From the NCBI RefSeq assembly GCF_000010125.1, contig NC_007350.1, positions 1,488,001 through 1,552,000 on the forward strand: a DNA stretch of 64,000 nucleotides. Direction: 5' to 3'. The number at the start of each line of letters is the position of its first letter. Position 1 is the first letter of the stretch. The notes below the pieces were generated by a model, which saw nothing but the letters and a program-made list of their open reading frames with translations, was not told the DNA's origin and did not search any database. Shown one piece after another: positions 60,324-64,000 of the stretch. This DNA comes from Staphylococcus saprophyticus subsp. saprophyticus ATCC 15305 = NCTC 7292 (GTDB taxonomy: Bacteria > Bacillota > Bacilli > Staphylococcales > Staphylococcaceae). The position numbers and the translations under genes are program-made.

Positions 60324-61292
60324 TTAAATATTATATGATACTTCATCACCAAAATCAACCGATAATAGATATTTTGCTTTTTCTTTATCTTTGTTCATCT
60401 GTTCAACTAAAGGATCTATTCCATCAAATTTAATTTCTGGTCTTAAATAGTGATGCCAATATACGGTTACACGTTCACCATAAATATTTTCACTAAAGTC
60501 GAATAAATTCACTTCAATAACTACTTGTGCTTTGGAAGGATCATGAAACGTCGGTTTAACCCCAACATTGGCTACGCCTCGATATGTTTCTTTGTTTACA
60601 CCAATTTCCATGCTGACAGCATAAACGCCATTTTTCGGCAATACATAATCACCACTCGGTTGCACATTAGCCGTAGGGAAACCAATTGTTCTCCCTCGTT
60701 TTTCACCCTGAACAACTGTACCTTTAATACGATATCGGTAACCTAATTCTTCATTGGCCTTCTGCAAATCGCCTGTTTTAAGCGATTTTCTAATATCTGT
60801 TGTAGATATTTTTTCTGACTCAATCTCTTGTTTACTCACAACTGTTGTATTAAACTCAGACATTTCATCAAGAATCATCATGTTCCCTTTACCGAATTTA
60901 CCAAATGTAAAGTCAAAGCCAGCAATCACTTCTTTTACATTATTTTTGATAATATAATCCTGAATAAATTCTTCAGCCGTAACTTCAGCAAACTTAGATG
61001 AAAAATTAATAACGATACAATAATCTATACCATATGACTCTAAAATTTCCACCTTATCCTGAATTGGTGTTAAATAATCTGTTCTCTTTAATTTAGGATT
61101 TAATACAACTGAAGGGTGCGGATCAAATGTCATGACTGCTTTTTTTAAATTTTGGGATTTTGCTTTGGCATCTAATGTTTCAAATACTTTTGCATGACCT
61201 TTATGCATACCGTCAAAAAATCCGAAAGCCATCGCAACCGCTTCTGTTATATATTGATTATCTTGAATTGGATGAGCTACTTCTATCACTTT
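60324..61292 (-). CDS. ribF: Bifunctional riboflavin kinase/FAD synthetase
   Basis: The enzyme makes FMN and FAD from riboflavin. FAD synthetase motifs are GFFDGMHKGH (about residue 25) and DFTFGKFGKG; the kinase part has GRTIGFPTANV and GVYAV in the C-terminal half. ATG 61292 gives 323 residues and a start MKVIEVAHPI; the longer frame overlaps truB. A gap of 16 bases follows truB. Confidence 0.95.
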   Translation of the reverse strand, partial: KVIEVAHPIQDNQYITEAVAMAFGFFDGMHKGHAKVFETLDAKAKSQNLKKAVMTFDPHPSVVLNPKLKRTDYLTPIQDKVEILESYGIDYCIVINFSSKFAEVTAEEFIQDYIIKNNVKEVIAGFDFTFGKFGKGNMMILDEMSEFNTTVVSKQEIESEKISTTDIRKSLKTGDLQKANEELGYRYRIKGTVVQGEKRGRTIGFPTANVQPSGDYVLPKNGVYAVSMEIGVNKETYRGVANVGVKPTFHDPSKAQVVIEVNLFDFSENIYGERVTVYWHHYLRPEIKFDGIDPLVEQMNKDKEKAKYLLSVDFGDEVSYNI

Positions 61293-61308
61293 CATGTGTA
61301 TGACTCCT

Positions 61309-62226
61309 TTAGTTAAACACTTTTTTAGGTTTAATTTCATCAAGTTTTTCTGGGTGTGGTTCATAAATTGCTAACACTTTATGTGTTTCATTATCTACCA
61401 TTATAACGATGTCGTCTATATTTTGCTTGAACTCAGCTTTGTAAAACTTTTGTCCATTTAATATTTTTCCTTTAATGGCGTTATCAGTAATTAAAATTTG
61501 TTCAATACCTTTCAAACCATATTCTATAGGAAATAATTTCTCAAGTAACGTGTCATGCTCATGCAGTGACTTTATATCTTCAAGTGTTAGACTCTCATTG
61601 ATATCAAATCCACCACTTTGCGTACGTGTTAATTTTGACATATGTGCAGGTAGCCCAAGTGCTTTACCAATATCTGTGGCAAGTGTTCTAATATATGTAC
61701 CTTTACCACATTCAACTATCATATCAAATTGACAAGTATCGTCTACAAAACGCAAATCTGAAATTCGATTAATTTGATAAATGTTGACCTTTCGCTCTGG
61801 TCTTTCAACTACTTGATTGTTTCTTGCATATTCATATAGTTTCTTACCATTTACTTTTACGGAAGAATACATTGGTGGAATTTGTATCAGCTCACCTTTA
61901 AATTGTTGTAAAACATCATCTATCGACTTAGCAGAAACATCTTGTTCATTAACAGCTGTTTGTTCTAATATTTCTCCAGTCTGATCTTCAGTCGTCGTTG
62001 TTATGCCCAAACTAACTGTAGCTTTATAAGTTTTACCCATTTCCATAATGTAGTCACTCACTTTCGTAGCACTGCCAATACAAATTGGTAGAACACCTGA
62101 AACTTCTGGGTCTAGCGTACCCGTGTGACCAACCTTTTTCGTTTTTAAAATTTTCCTCAACTTGAATACAACATCATGACTTGTTAATCCACGATCTTTA
62201 AACACCGGTAAAATCCCATTATACAT
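61309..62226 (-). CDS. truB: tRNA pseudouridine(55) synthase
   Basis: TruB makes pseudouridine 55 in the T loop of tRNAs. The catalytic Asp is in [14 protein letters not shown] near residue 38, with the YKATVSLG and [13 protein letters not shown] motifs. ATG 62226 follows AAGGTGAA by seven bases and gives 305 residues. It follows rbfA with 227 bp containing a hairpin element, which is more than the usual spacing. Confidence 0.97.
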   Translation of the reverse strand: MYNGILPVFKDRGLTSHDVVFKLRKILKTKKVGHTGTLDPEVSGVLPICIGSATKVSDYIMEMGKTYKATVSLGITTTTEDQTGEILEQTAVNEQDVSAKSIDDVLQQFKGELIQIPPMYSSVKVNGKKLYEYARNNQVVERPERKVNIYQINRISDLRFVDDTCQFDMIVECGKGTYIRTLATDIGKALGLPAHMSKLTRTQSGGFDINESLTLEDIKSLHEHDTLLEKLFPIEYGLKGIEQILITDNAIKGKILNGQKFYKAEFKQNIDDIVIMVDNETHKVLAIYEPHPEKLDEIKPKKVFN

Positions 62227-62307
62227 TTTCAATTCACCTTCAGAGTCTCATTTTTATTATATATACTATACTAACATGTATTGATTTACGCGTTTATGTA
62301 AAAAAGA

Positions 62308-62345
62308 GCGAGACTGAAATCTATTCGATTTCAAGTTCTCGCTCC
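62308..62345. repeat. Hairpin element between rbfA and truB
   Basis: GAGCGAGA with inner GAAAT and the partners ATTTC and TCTCGCTC form a two-part stem with a CTATTCG loop. It shares the left-arm wording with the element at 32274-32328. No strong T tract follows on the minus strand, so rbfA transcripts may pass it. Confidence 0.6.
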
Positions 62346-62453
62346 TACACTAAGAATCTACAATCTAAATTCAAATATTGAGCTAAATAGAATGTAATAA
62401 TATATTAATCAACTGTCCACTTCATATTGAATCAAAGACATGTTAATTAATAT

Positions 62454-62798
62454 TTAGTCTTTTTTATGCAAATCCTGAATCATTCTTTCGATTTTATTAC
62501 CATAATCAATCGATTCATCATATTCAAAATTCAATTCTGGAATGATACGGAGTCTCATTCTAGAGCCTAATTCAGATTTTATAAAGCCTTTAGCTTTTTC
62601 TAAGCCTTTGAAGGTATCTGCTTTTTGTTTTTCATTACCTAAAACAGTTAAATAAACCGTTGCAATAGATAAATCATTGGTTAATTGTACGTCAGTAATT
62701 GTTAAAAAACCAATTCTTGGATCCTTAACTTTATTATTAGCGATATCCATGATTTCTTGTTTCATTTGTTCGCCTACACGTTCTGCTCTCATATTCAT
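62454..62798 (-). CDS. rbfA: 30S ribosome-binding factor A
   Basis: RbfA helps late maturation of the 30S subunit. The 114-residue KH-like protein begins [15 protein letters not shown] and contains [19 protein letters not shown], both typical. ATG 62798 follows GAGGTG by six bases; the first frame codon GTG 62807 lies inside that site. Unlike most Firmicutes, infB is not directly upstream here. Confidence 0.96.
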   Translation of the reverse strand: MNMRAERVGEQMKQEIMDIANNKVKDPRIGFLTITDVQLTNDLSIATVYLTVLGNEKQKADTFKGLEKAKGFIKSELGSRMRLRIIPELNFEYDESIDYGNKIERMIQDLHKKD

Positions 62799-62807
62799 AT
62801 TTTTCAC

Positions 62808-63240
62808 CTCACATATATCTTACTTCGTCAATTGTTTCCTTACTAACAAATTATATGACAGTTTATTTCATGACGTCAAACAAATATTATTACTTTGTAT
62901 TCCCTTTTATCGAATCAGTAGAGTTATGTTTGTCATTACAATATATTGCATGTCATATATAAATACAACATATTATATGACAGTTGAGCATAATTTTAAT
63001 TCCTAACTGTTAATTTTTGAAACATTATTTCATAAGAACGCTATAATTCTATATTTAAATTGCCTAAGCGATGAATTTTTATGCTTAAGTGTAAATGGCA
63101 TGTGTTTTTCATCAAAGCCATCAACTTTAGTACGTCAATTCATAATGATTTTACACATTTATAAAAATATAGTGCTATACTATAAAACTAATCGATATTA
63201 TAATTGATTTGATTTTAAAACTTTAGGAGTTGCATCTTTT
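62808..63240. other. Intergenic region upstream of rbfA
   Basis: This 433-bp AT-rich stretch separates rbfA from a plus-strand pseudogene. No coding frame is supported. It probably contains a promoter for rbfA, because the usual infB read-through is not visible here. Confidence 0.5.
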
Positions 63241-64000
63241 TTGGAAAAACCAGAACGTCTGCTCTATATTTACACCCGATTACTAAATGGTAAAACGATA
63301 AGCAAAGAAGCCTTATCACAAAAACTACAAGTTAATATACGTACGATTCAAAGAGACATTAGTGATATAAATAATTTATTTATGAAGATCATGAATGGCA
63401 TGGTCTTGAAGGCAAAGTAATATACGATACTACAATTGAAAAACATCGCTTAAAGATTGATAGTTATAAATTTTAAAAAAAATAGATTGCTAAATCTTAT
63501 TTTTCGAATGAAAGATTTCACCCCGGTTATTCATGAAGATACATATAATCTCATTCGTGGTTTGAATGCTAATTCAAATCTAGCAGAAAAATTATTATCT
63601 AATAAATTATTAAGCCAATTCAAAATACATCGTGAACTCAATGAGTCTACTTTAATCTATAAAATTCAACTTGCAATCGAGAATAATCATAAACTCACTA
63701 TACAACTTGATAATGTCGAGCTCCCTAACATCATTCCAATTTATACGCGCTATTTTGATAACGTGTATTGGATTACGTACTTATATGAGGAAGAAATATA
63801 TACGCGTGATTTAACAACAATTACAGATATTAAACTAACAAATCAAGTATTTGAACGCGATATCTTTAATCATATTAAACAAGTGAAACTGCTAGTGAAA
63901 GATGATATTTGGCCAGAAATAAAGAGACAATTCATTATCTTAGATACTACTCCTTCAGCAGATGGGACTATCGTTAACCTAATTATTTCAAAAGAAGAAA
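63241..64000 (+). pseudogene. WYL-type helix-turn-helix regulator, frameshifted and running off the window
   Basis: From TTG 63241 behind TTAGGAG the frame gives LLYIYTRLLNGKTISKEALS, a helix-turn-helix of the HTH_11/WYL type with RTIQRDISDIN, but it ends at TAA 63420. The reading continues one frame over as YEDHEWHGLEGKVIYD to TAA 63476, and then in the first frame from about 63478 onward (KDFTPVIHEDTYNLIRGLN...) to the window end. The frame shift near 63372-63381 and the A8 run near 63475-63482 mark the breaks. Remaining C-terminal sequence is outside. Confidence 0.75.

Overview
The window is a chromosomal segment of a low-GC Gram-positive coccus of the genus Staphylococcus. The base composition is AT-rich and the gene order follows the staphylococcal core: rbfA-truB-ribF-rpsO-pnp-rnjB-ftsK/spoIIIE-ymf genes-pgsA-cinA-recA-rny-ymdB-korAB-miaB-mutSL-glpPFKD-miaA-hfq-hflX-glnRA-nuc-lysC-hom-thrCB, here read from right to left on the minus strand. 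Several proteins (for example the membrane-anchored nuclease) differ clearly from what I recall of S. aureus, so a coagulase-negative relative is likely. I cannot name the species from sequence alone. No rRNA, tRNA, CRISPR array, prophage or intact insertion sequence was seen.

Layout. 0-5.4 kb: aspartate-family amino acid genes, with hom-thrC-thrB and a Cof-type HAD gene on the minus strand and lysC divergent. 5.5-9 kb: small accessory genes (degenerate nucleotidyltransferase-like protein, DeoR sensor-like protein without a DNA-binding domain, NERD-domain membrane protein, thermonuclease, tiny membrane protein) and a repeat-rich intergenic stretch. 9.1-12.4 kb: a DesK/DesR-type two-component system overlapping an ABC exporter, with palindromic candidate operators upstream. 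12.6-15.3 kb: a Cse60-like protein, an unlisted 40-residue membrane peptide with its own terminator, and glnRA under a perfect GlnR box. 15.5-20.8 kb: ynbB, hflX, bsaA-like peroxidase, hfq, miaA and a lipase. 21-27.3 kb: the glycerol regulon, with GlpP-type leader terminators and a cre site. 27.3-34.9 kb: mutL, mutS, thiW, ymcA, miaB. 35-38 kb: the least ordinary part, with 66-bp tandem repeats, a thiamine-binding protein, an Rrf2 regulator, and two tandem poly-gamma-glutamate hydrolase genes of which one is a pseudogene with two stops. 38-46 kb: korAB, ymdB, rny, recA with a LexA box, cinA. 46.6-62.8 kb: pgsA, ymf genes, ftsK, rnjB, pnp, rpsO, ribF, truB, rbfA. 63.2-64 kb: a frameshifted WYL-type regulator on the plus strand, running off the window where infB would be expected next to rbfA.

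How the genes work together: most are housekeeping functions of RNA decay and translation (RNase Y, RNase J2, PNPase, Hfq, MiaA, MiaB, TruB, RbfA), DNA repair (RecA, MutSL) and central nitrogen, glycerol and threonine metabolism. Regulation visible in the DNA includes GlnR, CcpA (cre), LexA, GlpP antitermination and a possible CodY box. I did not find a convincing new multi-gene system. The best leads are the poly-gamma-glutamate hydrolase pair, the structured 66-bp repeats, the 40-residue peptide gene, a dispersed hairpin element family, and a ~127-nt inverted-repeat element after rnjB.
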